64,000 nt of DNA from Dryococelus australis. Its lineage: Eukaryota > Arthropoda > Insecta > Phasmatodea > Phasmatidae. The notes beneath the pieces are model-generated. The model was not told where the DNA came from, made no database searches, and was given only the letters and a program-made list of their open reading frames with translations. Position 1 is the first letter of the stretch. Every line of letters starts with the position of its first letter. The stretch is from positions 215,144,547 to 215,208,546 of the forward strand of contig CM056995.1 of NCBI GenBank assembly GCA_029891345.1. Direction: 5' to 3'. The position numbers were made by a program, and so were the translations under genes. Shown piece after piece: positions 33,420 through 45,466 of this stretch.

Positions 33420-36400
33420 TATGGTAATATATCGATTTTATTTTTTAATCCTGTAGATGTCAAAAGGGCTTAGTGATATTTTATTAACTTCTTCTGTATA
33501 TATTTCATGCTTTTCACTCATTAAATTCATTGTTGTATATTCTTTTTCTCTTTAAACAAGCATTCTTAAAGTCATCAAATGTAATTCTCTTGTTAACAAC
33601 ACACTTCTTTACATCTTTTGATCTTTTATTTCTTATCAACTCTATATGCATACATTTTTGCTCTTTAACAAACTATAACTTTCTTATTTATTTGTGGCAT
33701 GTTATAGATGTCATTTGAATAATCACTTGTATCAAATTTTTCTAACATCGACTTTATATCTTCATAAAAATCCTCTGCTTTTATGTTATAAATGTACGAA
33801 TCGGTGTCTTGATAGCATAATACACTGTTATCCCCAAATTTGGTTTTCATCACTTTATAATGAATATCATACATTCGATATGTCCAAAATTGACATACCC
33901 ACATAAATAGGCTTATTAAATTTTGCACTTATTTATTTATATGCATGGCCACAATATTCTCATTAAATGTAGTACTTCTTTTGAAATTTGGTCTTGATAT
34001 TAATTTTTCACATTTTTTCCGCATTTGATATTAATCTTACATATACTCTGATTCTTATATTTTCCATTGTTTTGCCAAACCCAGAATTACTCATCAACTT
34101 ATAAAAATCTTTTTCAGAGTCATTTTTTTGCATTAGTTCTCATATCTGTATTCAAATCTATCTACTTTTTCAGCCAATCGGACTGATCAAACATCAATAT
34201 TCTACGTATTTTAGTGAGTTTAAAACCATTATTTACACAATGTTTCAAATTATGATAGTGTAGTACATACTCTTGTTTATTAAGTAAAGTTGTTAACAAT
34301 TTGGATTGATTTGTTCCTGGATCTACCTCGTTTTCTGGACAAAATGGAAGATCTTTATGTAATTTATGCAGTTCTTGTCGATATTCTAAATCGACTTCTA
34401 ATATATAACCATAATCACAATCGTCCTTCAAATCTAATTTTTTTTTACTCCAGTACTCTAAATCATATAATGTATAATTAACCCATACGAAACTACTGTA
34501 TGGTAAATATTAAGAAATCGTCCACCGATAAAGATTTTTAGCATTGAGAAAAGCTAAATAATTTGATTCTTGATTAGAGTTAAAATCTTCTAAATAGTTT
34601 GTATTGGCTTTTATGTATCGCTTAAATCATTGTGATATTCCACCTCTAATTCCTTTTTCGATCATTAAAATCATATCATAATTATGTAATAAATCTAGTG
34701 GTTGTTTAGTTATTTTTAACATTGCAGCCCAAGATAATCCATGTAGGATCTAATTCACATACATTTATAGATGTATTTCTAAAATTTCCGAATATATCCG
34801 CTAACAATAATACATCACTTTTCAAGTATAAATCATTATATTCGCCAAGATTCTTGATATTAAACTGATTCCATAAACATTTTACATGTTCATAATCATT
34901 GTCAGTTATATCAGATTCATTTAATTTATTGTAAAATTCACTCTTTGGTGGAAGTTCAATTTCTTCAGATTTCTTCCAACTGTCCATGAAATCACGAGGG
35001 TACACACCTTTCGTAATAACTAATTCTACTTTATTTTCTGGAAAATGTTATTGTGTGTGTTTCATTTCATCTTTACTTAAATGAGATGATAATTTATCTA
35101 AACTACTGACCATAAATTTAAATGTGTCTATAAATCGCATATTCAAATTTTCTGTTGCTTTCCCAAAAGTAATAAACTTTTCTTTGTTATTTGCAATTAA
35201 ATTTATATTTTTATCATCATATCCTAACTCTTTAATAAATAAATGAGCATCATGCCCAGCTAGATTATGGAAATAAATTTGTACAAAGTTGGGTATTTTC
35301 AATTGTAGACTACAATTATTACATACAGGATTAATGAATTTTCCACTTATATGATCATGATGGCATACTTTTTTTATTGTTTATCATACATTCACATTCG
35401 CATACAGTACATCTTTTTGATTTAATATATAACACTTTTTCTTTTGTTGGTGGAATCATTGGTTCGATTTAAGAATATATTTTCCCAACTTCTTCTACTT
35501 CCCTTTTTATTGATTGTATAAACATTTTATGTGCTTTTGGACCTCGATATACTACTGATGGCTTATAATCACCGTAGCTAGATACAATATAATAGCAAAA
35601 ACCACATGCTTCGTGAAATTGATATTTCATTGTGTATGATTCGTCATTCAACTTTAAATCAATGTTATTTATTTTTTCATCAGTAGTTTATATCTTTCTT
35701 GAAGTATTTCCTTATAAAGACCATTATCGATATCATCTTCAGTTAAAATTGAGTATTTTTTGATTAATTTAAATGTATTTATTTCCCTTGGATTTGGCTT
35801 AGCTGTTGATATTTTCTTTGGGATTGATTCAAAATCTGCATATATAGCAAAAGGAACTTTCATTGTATGTTTAGTATTTTTAAAATTTATTTTTGGCTTT
35901 TAAATGGTAAAGTTATTCTTACTGACTCATTTTTATAAAAGTATTCTGTATGTTTATTTAATTTCTCTCGAGAATAAAATAATTGAAGGCACAGATCACA
36001 TATGTAAGTTTTACTTTTATAATTTTTTTTTTTTTGCAGAAAGCAAACTTCGATAAATCTTGAATCCAACAGTAATGTGACTTTGTGTTATTTTGGAAAT
36101 AAAGTAAATTTATGTGATTTTCCTTTTTATTTTTTGTAAGCTTTAATGTATATACATTGAACTTGTCATTTAAACAGTATATTTTCATACAGATGCCAAT
36201 TTGATTTTCTATTCTTGGTATATAGTAAGTTTTAATTCGATATTGATATTTATCTAATGATTCGTCATTATTAAGCCCCACACTTTTATATTTAGATACT
36301 CTTTATGGGTCTTTTTTCGGCTGGAAACAATACAGATTTTATTGCCCTAAGAAAAATATTCTTGGTCATCATTCTTCACATTAATACATGCTTTTTTATT

Positions 36401-36990
36401 CTTAATCATTTCTAGCAGTTCAATATATGATGATCCATTTAATGGATTATACTAATTTATTGATAATTGTATTCCAATTACTCTATCTATTGTTCATCCA
36501 GAACCTCTTCCTTGAAATTCAGATAATTGTGTAATTCTAGCTTTATAATATTGTAAATTGTTATAACTTCTCCTTTGTTTAATATTGTGTGATTATAAGG
36601 TTGAGATGTAAATCATTCGACTTGATTATTTTCTTGTTTGCGATTATATATATATATATATATATAAATGTTAGAACATTTAGGGAGCTAAAAACTAAGA
36701 TTATTGTGTATTATATGAAATACCTTATTCTTTACTGAAGTTAAAAATTGATTGGGCTCTATTAAATTAAAGGAATTTTCACTGTTATATGTTGATATTC
36801 TATCTTGAAAAGCTATATTAACTAAGAAATTTTCATTGGTTCTTCTATTTCTTTTGCTAACAAACACATCAGTAGAATAAGGGAATATCTATTTTAATTT
36901 GTTTTTATCTTGTTTATATAATTCATTGATATTGGCATCAGATAAAGGAGAATTTGTAAATTTATTCTTTGTTATACATTCTGTTACCTA
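33420..36990 (-). pseudogene. Polinton protein-primed family B DNA polymerase
   Basis: Replicates the element by protein priming. The N-terminal region (36620-36300) reads SEFQGRGSG, PLNGSSYIELLEMIKNKKA and INVKNDDQEYF. A Cys2...His segment (CDLCLQLFYSREKLNKH) follows near 35960-36010. Exonuclease block I is VPFAIYADFESI (about 35830-35863); exonuclease block II is IYFHNLAGHDAHLFIKELGY (about 35220-35280). Then come GEYNDLYLKSDVLLLADIF (about 34790-34850), a palm segment KLTKIRRILMFDQSDWLKK (34162-34220), motif B KLMSNSGFGKTMEN (about 34055-34100), motif C YQDTDSY with DTDS at 33797-33808, and the tail KHEIYTEEVNKISLS (about 33460-33510). Many frameshifts and stops. Motif A is not clearly readable. 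Confidence 0.88.
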
Positions 36991-37017
36991 CTTACATTTA
37001 TTTCTAGGTTTAACAAA

Positions 37018-37281
37018 TCAATTATTTGGGAATGGAAATATTTTTTTTAAATTTCTTTCTATCTTTCTTTTATAATTCATTGTGATTGGCATAAGAAAAT
37101 TGCAAATTTGCTCATCAATTCTTCTTCTTTGCTCATCAGTAATAAATGGTATAAGAGTTCTAATTAAGTCGTCTTTCCTTACCCATTTTATATATGCAAT
37201 TCCATAATCCCGAGCTATAATTCTCAAATCCTTCACTGTCCTATTGCTCAACTCAACTGCGATATTGTTCGCAGCCATCAT
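37018..37281 (-). pseudogene. SAP/Rho-N-like short ORF upstream of the polymerase
   Basis: An 87-residue open frame starting MMAANNIAVELSNRTVKDLR, with a LRIIARDYGI...KWVRKDDLIRTLIPF pattern typical of small helix-extended-loop-helix nucleic acid-binding modules such as SAP or Rho-N. It ends in a basic segment (YKRKIERNLKKIFPF). It lies just upstream of, and on the same strand as, the polymerase, and the downstream sequence 36700-36980 is coding-like in other frames. It may be the N-terminus of the polymerase ORF or a separate gene. Confidence 0.5.
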
Positions 37282-37439
37282 TATTGCTTTTATTTAGTAA
37301 GAAAAAATCTAGTAACATTTAAAAAAATAAAGAATTGAAGTTTGAAAAATAATGAAAATACTGGAATGAAGTTGGATAAGTGCTCAAATTAAATTGATAA
37401 TGTTTAAAATATTTAACTTCTTATGTGATAATATTTCTC

Positions 37440-38037
37440 ATTACGTCATTCTTTGCATATTGTTGGATGTTTGTCTTTAGTATTTTTATTAATAGAAATA
37501 ATGTTATAGGTTTAATATCATTAAAAATGGGCATGTTTTTGTTGGATAATTATCATTTTGAATTTTATTGAGAATATCTATTGATGTATTTGGTGATTTA
37601 GTTTTTTATGCTCTTTGAGATATATATAATACCAACATATTTTCCACATTCACATAGTATTTACTCATTAAAACATCCTTTAAATTTTGTTGTATGTTTG
37701 TCTATAGTTGCTTTATAAGGATAAAATGAATCGATAGATTTATTCTCATTACATACTACACATGTCTTTGTTGAATAATCATGTTGAATTTCATTAGTAT
37801 TTTGTAATTTACTTTTTTTGTGAGATATAGTTTAGAAACATATTTTCCACATTCCCATAGTACGTTCTTTTTTTTTTTTTAACCCATATTGATTTTTGGC
37901 ATATTCAGCAGACAATTTTTTACATGTTTTAATATGTTTATCTTCTGTGTGCTGATGTGATACAAAACATTCAATATCTAATACTTTGCCCCATTTCCCA
38001 CATTGCTTAGATATGTTATTATTTTCCATTTCGAGCA
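37440..38037 (-). pseudogene. repeat-built Cys/His protein
   Basis: Starts MLEMENNNISKQCGKWGKVL at 38037. Three related units are visible: CGKWGKVLDIECF...DKHIKTC (about 37930-38005), CVVCNENKSIDSFYP...DKHTTKFKGC (about 37690-37770) and a degraded TKTCPFFNDIKPI (about 37500-37545). Between units the DNA also repeats: CATATTTTCCACATTC.CATAGTA occurs at about 37640 and 37850, a period near 210 bases. The C-x2-C...F...H...C layout suggests metal-binding units. A T10-plus run near 37870 breaks the frame. Function unknown. Confidence 0.5.
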
Positions 38038-38131
38038 TCAGTTCTATTTTATTTATTAAGCAAATTTATTTATTAAGCAAATGAAAAAATATTTTTATTT
38101 AATAATTCGTTTCTTTATAAATAATACAAAA

Positions 38132-38438
38132 ATGGAGGCTCTACTCAACAAGTTTAACAATTCTTTTGAATCCACCAAACTACAAGATATAGAAAAAAAT
38201 TAATGTTTTACTAACACAGATTTGGAAATTTATGTATCTAAGTTTGGTAAAAAAAAAAAAAAAAAAAATGTATTGTATTATAGTTGGAAAGTTTAAAATT
38301 TCAATATCAGAGCACTATGCGAAAATAATAGATGAAAATGTGTTGAAACTATTAAACAAGAAGGAAGTTTTCATATCATATAGTGGCTTAAAAGGAATAA
38401 AAAATGGAGCATTTATCCATGCTCTAGAGTTCTCATAA
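38132..38438 (+). pseudogene. small unidentified plus-strand ORF at the right end of the Polinton
   Basis: An ATG at 38132 opens a frame reading MEALLNKFNNSFESTKLQDI that stops at about 38200. After an A run (38250-38269) a second frame reads YCIIVGKFKISISEHYAKII, NVLKLLNKKEVFISYSGLKG, ending near 38438. The two parts may be one gene. I do not recognise the family. Its position at the element edge, pointing outward, is unlike the minus-strand genes beside it. Confidence 0.4.
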
Positions 38439-38499
38439 GAACATATAAATTTCTATTAATTTGAATCTTTTAATTATTTCCTTTGATTTTAGCTTATTT

Positions 38500-38810
38500 T
38501 GGCATAAATTTGCTTGAATTAGATTATCCCTTGCAAAATAGGCATTTCTAGAAAAAGGTGGAAATTTGTTTTTTTTGAAGTAAAATTGCTTGTTTTTAAA
38601 AATTGACACAAATCCTGAGCGTCCATTTTTGAAAACTGATACATTTGCTTGATTTTGGGGTAAAATTGCTTGATTTTGGAGTAAAAATATTAGTATTGAG
38701 AAATCATTTTTAAAAAATTTTTAGAGGTAAAATTTTGCCTCTAAAACCTTGATTTTCGAGCAAAAAATGCGATTTTTTCGAGGAAAAAGTGGGGTGTGCC
38801 AGGTCCCGCA
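38500..38810. repeat. short degenerate tandem repeats, Polinton right end
   Basis: Variants of TAAAATTGCTTGATTTTGG recur at 38580, 38641 and 38661 (the last two exactly 20 bases apart), with weaker forms at 38502. Motifs such as GAGCAAAAAATGCGATTTTT and GAGGAAAAA follow up to 38790. Non-coding. It may be the subterminal region of the element. Confidence 0.55.
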
Positions 38811-38815
38811 TTATA

Positions 38816-39090
38816 CATCTACTGTAACCATAATTGCAAACGTTTTACACATTGCAATTGTTCATTTACAAATTTAAGCAGATAACTTATCACTATACAC
38901 ACCATAATTGTGCAATATTTATCTTTCACGTATGCATATTCGAATAACTTTCGGAAATGTGAACGTCTGCTGTCGTCTGACCTCGCATGTTTACATACCA
39001 AATTCACATTTCACAAACGTAAGAATAACATAAATAGAACATTCAGAACTAGTTACTTTTTATAGCACTCGCAGGGCTATTTATTAAATG
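38816..39090 (+). repeat. dispersed repeat, copy 2 (relative at 3190-3575)
   Basis: Diverged copy of 3190-3575 in the same orientation, shorter by indels. It starts within a few bases of the last Polinton-like sequence. See copy 1 for shared motifs. Confidence 0.65.
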
Positions 39091-40730
39091 TAAACAAATT
39101 TCAAACTGACCTAAATCTTACATAATCAAATAACGCAACCAGACTCAGTCTTTATTTTACTTCAACAGCATTGCAAATATTATTTGCATACAATGAAATG
39201 GCCATCGGTACTCCGCCACAACCTTTAAACGAAATTAAATACCTAAGGACCAATCAGAATTCACCCAGAATGTCCAACTTAACACAAATCGACAGCAAGT
39301 TCCAGGTAGTTACACAAAAGAATGAAATCAATGGTAAGACACTGCTTTTGGGTGAAGGATCCGGGTAGCCTATCCTTTGGGTAGCTACCTGGATGTTTGC
39401 CAAGAGAATGTTAAGACTGGCCCTTAGGTAAAAAGTACAATGCATAGAGAAAAATATTTTCTTCTTGAACCATAATGGCATACACCTTTTAACAGTTATT
39501 TAATTAACAAAATAAGGCACATTAAATGTAATAGACAATGAAAATAATATTTGTATTAAAGTAGATTTATTTATTGTATTTAAGATAAATAAAATCACAG
39601 CTGCGAGGCCTCAAACCAAACAAAACAAACAACACTTAATAATTTTCCAAGGCTATAGTTATTTAGTTATAACAATTTCCACTTTTATGTTCCATAAAAA
39701 AAAAAAAGGCCAAATGCTATCTTGTAACATTAAATAAAAGCCAAGGAAAACTATCTAGAAATAAGATTATTTACAAAGAAATAAGTGTGAATTTGACGTG
39801 TACCACGTCCCCTGGACCTATGTCCATTCACCACGCTGTAATCTGACATCCGCAGCAGTCACCTCTGTACCACGAGTGGGAGGTTTGTCGCCAAAGCCAG
39901 CTACCCGAGTGTGTGTATCAATGTGCACAGTACAGTGCGGTACAGTGTAGTGTTTTGTATATATTTTATTTTAAGGGTAAGAGTACTTGTTAGAGTCAGT
40001 AAGTGCATAATATTTATTTATCACCTGTGCGATGTAGTGTTGATATCATGTGTTTGTTTAGGTTCTACAGTGTTGTGTAACATTTTATTCAGGATCATGT
40101 TATGTGCCAACGTGTATGTCATATATTGTGTTGTGTTGATATTTTACCTATGCCCTTGTGCATATATAAGTGTAGATACAAATAGTCTCGTCATTTAAAG
40201 TGCCATGTGTTATTTCTAGTTCTTACAATTTTAATTGAATGTAAATATTTTACGTGTTCCAAAAGCCCATGTGCTTCATGCACTATTTCGAACACTTGTA
40301 TGAGGACATAAGTACAGAACCAAAGTGTGCTACCAACATGTACATATTATTTGTGAATTATTGATGTATAATTTGCCAGACAAACACGTCGGGTTTTAAA
40401 GTTTACAACCCTAACCTAAACAGTCCAGTGCTGCAATACTGGCTTGTGCCAATATTCATAGACATTCGTCTTCTCGAATGGACCAGTGCACGCGATGCGC
40501 TCGACAAGTGGCTGGATAGTTATAAAATATAAGTTTTAGTATATTTGTTTTCAGTGTTTCAAGTAGTTATAGTGTGACTTGCCATGGTTTTTATGCATCC
40601 TAGCATATTAAGTTGAGAATGGGAGGAGCCTGTTAAGTTTCAGAAGCCTTATTAAATGTAAACAATGTCAGGTTCGATTGCCACGGCAATCCAGAGTGGT
40701 TGAAATTATATTTTATTTTTACAACTTTTA
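39091..40730. other. no gene recognised
   Basis: AT-rich with a few GT-rich patches (39900-40200). Open frames are short and non-specific. No paired repeats found apart from the element starting at 40731. Confidence 0.4.
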
Positions 40731-42260
40731 GGGCTGGTTTCACCAACAAGGAATAAACTAGGTTCCAGCAAAGCGACACTTAAGTCTAAGTGGCCCTTAA
40801 GGATTTCGAGGTGTTTCACCATTATAAAACTCATTTTTGTAAGCGCGTCTTAGTTAGGTGTTGCTTAAAAACAAGTAACAAATGTTCTCATGTTGGTAGT
40901 GGTGCATTGTGGTCATGTGACTAAGCAAACCAATCAGAATTATTTCAAAGGAAGTAAAAAAAAAAAACATTTTTTCTCCTGAAATGTTGTGTTTAATTTT
41001 GTTAAGCTAACGAATCCTAACCAAATATTATTGTTTCATAATATAGGCCTACAATTAAAGCATTATAGTTTGCCTGGTGAATGTTAAGAATCAATTTACT
41101 GCATATACGAAAAAGATATGTGTATTAGATTGGTTCAACTACGCGTACCAAAATTTATGTTAAAATTACGTACGTGAATATATGTTTTTAATTTTTCGAA
41201 GCTAATTTTTTATTGTGGAAGTGTTGTGTTGCATTGCTGTGTAAAAATCGTATAGCCCTCAAAAACCACACTGGGCTTACATTTACTGCTATGTTTTAAA
41301 GAGTCAATCCAAGTTTTGTTTGAAGTTATATTTTTTAAATAGACTTTTTCAGTGACAATATTGACCTTAGTTGCAATTTCGAAATCCGTTTACGATGCGA
41401 CCTTGATACACAATTAAATGCCTCGCCTATAAATTTCAAGCAATTACACTGAGAAGAAAATTCATCTCCCCATTGAGGATAGAATAGTTAAGTAATATGT
41501 TTGCTTTCATCACTTACCTAAATTGAACTTTCTGAAATTTTGATAGTTTGTTGATAATAATGTTGACTATATTCGTATGCAATTTAGAAACACCCAGTGC
41601 CCGAATTTGAATAAATATGATTATCACCAGTCAGTCACACCTGTATGACATCTTTAATTGGCTCTCGTTAGCTTTTCTAATTCAAAACAGTTAAATGAGT
41701 GAAAAACTTGTACTGCAAGTCATGTGTAGTAAAACCTAAGTGCAAATGCATTATTTTACATCCACTCTCAACTTCAATCAAAGTAATCATATATTTTTAC
41801 ATACAGTATCGTACATATACACAAAATCTACACACATTTTCGCTGTAAAAATTATGCAGTGTAGTGAAGGCAAACATTTTTTCCATTTATTTCAAATACT
41901 TCCATAGCTGTGCATACTCAAAATCATATTTTAGCAATCAGCTACCCGCCTACACTCAATTTTCTATGTATATATGGGCTTTGCCTCTTGCAAATATGTG
42001 GAAAATGCCCATAAACAAATATGTGCCTGCCACGAGTTTTGTTTTCGACCAACGTCATAGGATATTTCAGCAAATAAGGACTTGTACCCAAACTCAATAA
42101 CGTTGATACACAATTATTTCTGATTTTTTTTATAAAAAAAATTTAAATAATAAAACTAAATACTTTATAACACATTTGGGGTTATTTACACACAATCTTT
42201 TCAGTAGCAGCCATATTACTTTTAATTTGTTTACAAAGATTTACAGAGAGGTTGGCTTGT
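40731..42260 (-). mobile_element. 1.5 kb inverted-repeat element, copy 2 (reverse of 15841-17704)
   Basis: Begins GGGCTGGTTTCACCAACAAG after TTA (40728-40730), and is the reverse complement of copy 1 through to about 42260, which corresponds to about 16008 in copy 1. Similarity is good along the length, for example AAACTAGGTTCCAGCAAAGC, TTGTGGTCATGTGAC and TTCAAATACTTCC.TAGCT. The other terminal repeat is absent: copy 2 stops matching about 165 bases before that end. No coding frame. Confidence 0.8.
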
Positions 42261-43420
42261 TTGGTCCCAAACCAAATTGTTGCCATGAACACTTAGGAAG
42301 TGTGCACAATACAGCAATTCAAGATCATAACCAAGCAAACTACTCGCAGTTCTCTGCCACAGGAATAACACAGGCCCGCATGTTCCAAATACAGATAGTC
42401 CGCAGGGAAGACAAGTGCATTTCCATCACTTTATTTCCTTTCTACCACAATTGTCCTACCCATGTTTCCTACCATAGCGAACAGGGCGTCAAGCCAGTCT
42501 TATTCCTCGCTGCGGAAGAGTAGAAACGAAGACATTTACAAAGGATGTTATGGTAGTCACTACCGTGAACCTGCATTTACATGAACATACTCTCTGAATG
42601 CACTATAGGTAGACTATGTTTCACAATGTGTTATTTGAGGAATTAACGCAAAAATGTCACTATTACAAGTGTTGACTATTGCATTACTGACGACATCCGC
42701 TCTCCCCAAGCCCATTTACCCCCCATCGCCAGTGACCACTGCAGGAATCAGCACTCTACTGGGGGCTCGTGCGCACCGGTTCAGTAGTGCACCGCATCGG
42801 TTACACCGAACCAGCTACTTCACGAGTGCGGCCAGAGGTGCCGATAACAGTGCTCATGTCGGAAGAGCAAGTGCAATGCAACTTAGTGTAAGGTGCAGAG
42901 AAAACATGTGTGCCCAAGTGCACGTGTTTTAAAAGGAGATCTTGTGAAACAGGGCATAAATTAACTTGTGTTAGTTACAAGATGCTCAAGGATGGCTGTT
43001 CACGCAACATGACTACATAAAGCCCTACAGTATTCTAAGCGCCTCCACTGGCCTCATTTTACCTGTGTAATCTTTTCTGCACTTTCCATTTCTCATGTGT
43101 TTCATCCTCACTTCATTTCGTTCAGTGATTCATGTATGTTAGAGTTATTATGTCTAGCGTGTTTGATTATACCATGATTGCAGGCAGATAAGCAACGTGT
43201 GTAAGTGCAATGTAATTTTAACGTGTAAGAAAAATTCCACACAGCTAGCTTGCCCTACAACCTGGCCAGTACGCTGCGCCAGAACAGTTAGTCATTCTTC
43301 AGTGTCTCGAGGAGGTGGACGTGTTGAACGACGTCGTTGCGTTTCAAGTGCTCTGGCAGAGCTGCAACCTTTTGTGCTAATCACTTCACTACTATAGGCA
43401 TTTAATTACTGGGACTTTTA
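42261..43420. other. no gene recognised
   Basis: Moderately GC-richer than the flanks near 42700-42900. Short open frames only. The missing 3' part of the gypsy-2 integrase and its LTR are not visible here. Confidence 0.4.
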
Positions 43421-43421
43421 A

Positions 43422-45330
43422 TTACTCAGCCGTCCGAGAATATCCACCATTTTTGTTCCCAAGGGTCAAAATTTGCCCTGGATACTCCCAGCATTCGAAA
43501 AACTCATTTTGCATTGGCTTGACTATATTTGGCAATCGTGTGCAACTGATTGCATAGGCCTTGATCCATCTCGAAAAATTATCTGTCACCACTAGTATGA
43601 ACCTCTCACCCCCCGCTGACCTGAGGTAAGAACCCATGAGATCCAAGCTAACGGTTACGAACAGCCTTTTCGGCATTGTTGCTTGCTGCTGCTGCGCACC
43701 ATCTGTGTTCTGTGACTTGAACTGTTGACATTTCACGCATTCTCTCACATACTGCAGTGCGTCATGTGACAGTCCGGGCCAGGAAAACATCTCTATCACA
43801 TTGCAAATCGTTTAGTCTGTACCTTGGCGACCTGCCATGTTGCTACATGTCGTGGGAGGGGGGATTTGATCTCATTGCCACGGGCACAAATAGCCATAAT
43901 TTATTGTTGTATCATGGTGCGCACGTCTCGCATCTATCATTCATCATTCGCCATTGCTCCATGTGTCTGCCTGCACATTTCTCCGCTCGTCCTGCTTCAA
44001 TTTGGATTAGCTGCACCTCACGTAGTTGTTCTTGCGAATTTGGTGGAAGGATCTCGTCCCACTCTGCTTTGTTATACTTGACAACATCCGGGTTCTGTGT
44101 TCGTGACAATCCATCTGCCAGTTCATTTTCCTTCCCTGAGACGTGCTCTACTGTGAAATCATAGGCCTGTATTAGCAATGCCCACCGGGCCAGCTTGCTA
44201 TGTGCTTCTTTCATGCTACTTAGCCAGACCAAGCATCAATTATCTGTGTGTAATGTGAACCTTCTATATTCTACATTAAATATACTATTTAATGGCCCAC
44301 ACCATGGCCAAACATTACCTTTCATTCACATCAGTACCTGCACTCTGTGGGACCTAATTTTGCACTCACAAAATCAATTACATGCTTCTTTCCATAATCT
44401 TTACAATTATACAGGATCCAACCTAGCTCCTCCTGACTGTCATCTGTCTGCAAAAACAGTGGTTGCATGGGTTCGTATCGCGCTAGCGTCATGCATGTTT
44501 TGAACTGCTTCTTTATCGCCTCGAATGCCTGCTCTGCTTCTTTCGTCCATACAAATCATTTATGTGGTGAGAGTAGTGAGGTTAACAGTACTGTTATCAT
44601 TGTGAACTCCTTTATGTACTCATGGATCCAGTTAATGAGGCCAAAAAATTTCCGTAACTGCTTTCGCGTATGTAGCGGATGTTGCTGGTCGATTAACCAT
44701 AACTGTTCTGAGTTTGGAGTTTTTCCCTTTCTCGCGAGCTACGTGACCTAGGAAATATAGTTCCATCTTGCCAAGGTGACTTTTTTACTATGCACATCAA
44801 CCCATTCATTGCTAGTCTTTCCAACACAAGTGATAGATGGTGCACATGATCTCCCCATGTTTCTGACAACACTATTACGTCGTCTAAATGGTCAAGAGTG
44901 AATTCGCCTATTAGATTGTCTAGCACACGCGCCATCATCGCTTGAAAAGTTGCGGGAGCACACTTCAAGCCGAATGGCATAGTGCAAAATTGGTAACGTG
45001 TCCCATCAGGTGCGGTAATAGCAGTTTTCTCTCTATCCTGTAATTTTACGGAGATCTGCCAGTAGCTACTTCTTAGGTCCAATGATATTAGATTTTCTGC
45101 TCTCCCAAACGACTGCAGAGCATCCTTGACGTTTATGTATAGCGGCAATGCACTGCTCGTTACTTCATTCATTGGCCTAAAATCGACGCATAAGTGCCAT
45201 CCTCTGTCATTTTTGGGTGCAAGCATGATTGCAGTATTAAATTCACTATGTGTTGGTTCAATTACACCGTCCACGAGCATTTCCTTTATTTGTTCCTTAA
45301 TAATTTTAGTTTGATGCGGCATGTAGCTGT
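43422..45330 (-). pseudogene. gypsy-2 RT, RNase H and integrase remnant
   Basis: RT is open from 45322 to 44693 and reads MLVDGVIEPTHSEFNTAIML, WHLCVDFRPMNEVTS, LISLDLRSSYWQISV (first catalytic Asp), YQFCTMPFGLKCAPATFQ and HLDDVIVLS (the active-site DD, about 44870-44890). RNase H follows in several frames: FLQTDDSQEELGWILY (about 44420-44460) and EHVSGKENELADGLSRTQ (about 44090-44140). Integrase (43799 to 43422) has the second half of the zinc module (YVRECVKCQQFK), then VSLDLMGSYL and VVTDNFSRWIKAY. The second catalytic position reads LTLGNKN, so the expected Asp is missing. The chain ends there. Confidence 0.88.
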
Positions 45331-45466
45331 GCGGTGTGGTGTAAATGGGCCCTTCTCATGTTAATGGTATTGTGTGCTCTGCTATGGTGGTACTCCTGAG
45401 TGCATTGTGCTGTGCAAAAACTTCCTTACGTTCGTTCAGTACCCTCTGAAATACGGCCTGGTGTTG

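Larger units (their letters stand above)
28150..38810. mobile_element. Polinton/Maverick (virus-like DNA transposon), decayed
   Basis: About 10.7 kb holding the hallmark set of a Polinton: retroviral-type integrase with chromodomain, FtsK/HerA-type packaging ATPase, protein-primed family B DNA polymerase, a probable minor-capsid protein, and extra genes including a Bro-N protein. Genes lie on both strands. Every frame has stops or frameshifts, often next to long A or T runs. I did not recognise a major capsid protein or the adenovirus-type protease. Terminal inverted repeats could not be seen, so both limits are set by the outermost related sequence. Confidence 0.85.

Noticed and set aside
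28071..39090. CRISPR-like or phage cluster reading of the polymerase/Bro-N region
   Set aside because: No direct-repeat/spacer pattern. Gene content with integrase, chromodomain and polymerase fits a eukaryotic Polinton.
40673..40700. GGTTCGATTGCC, similar to a tRNA B box
   Set aside because: No A box lies at a suitable distance upstream and no cloverleaf can be drawn.
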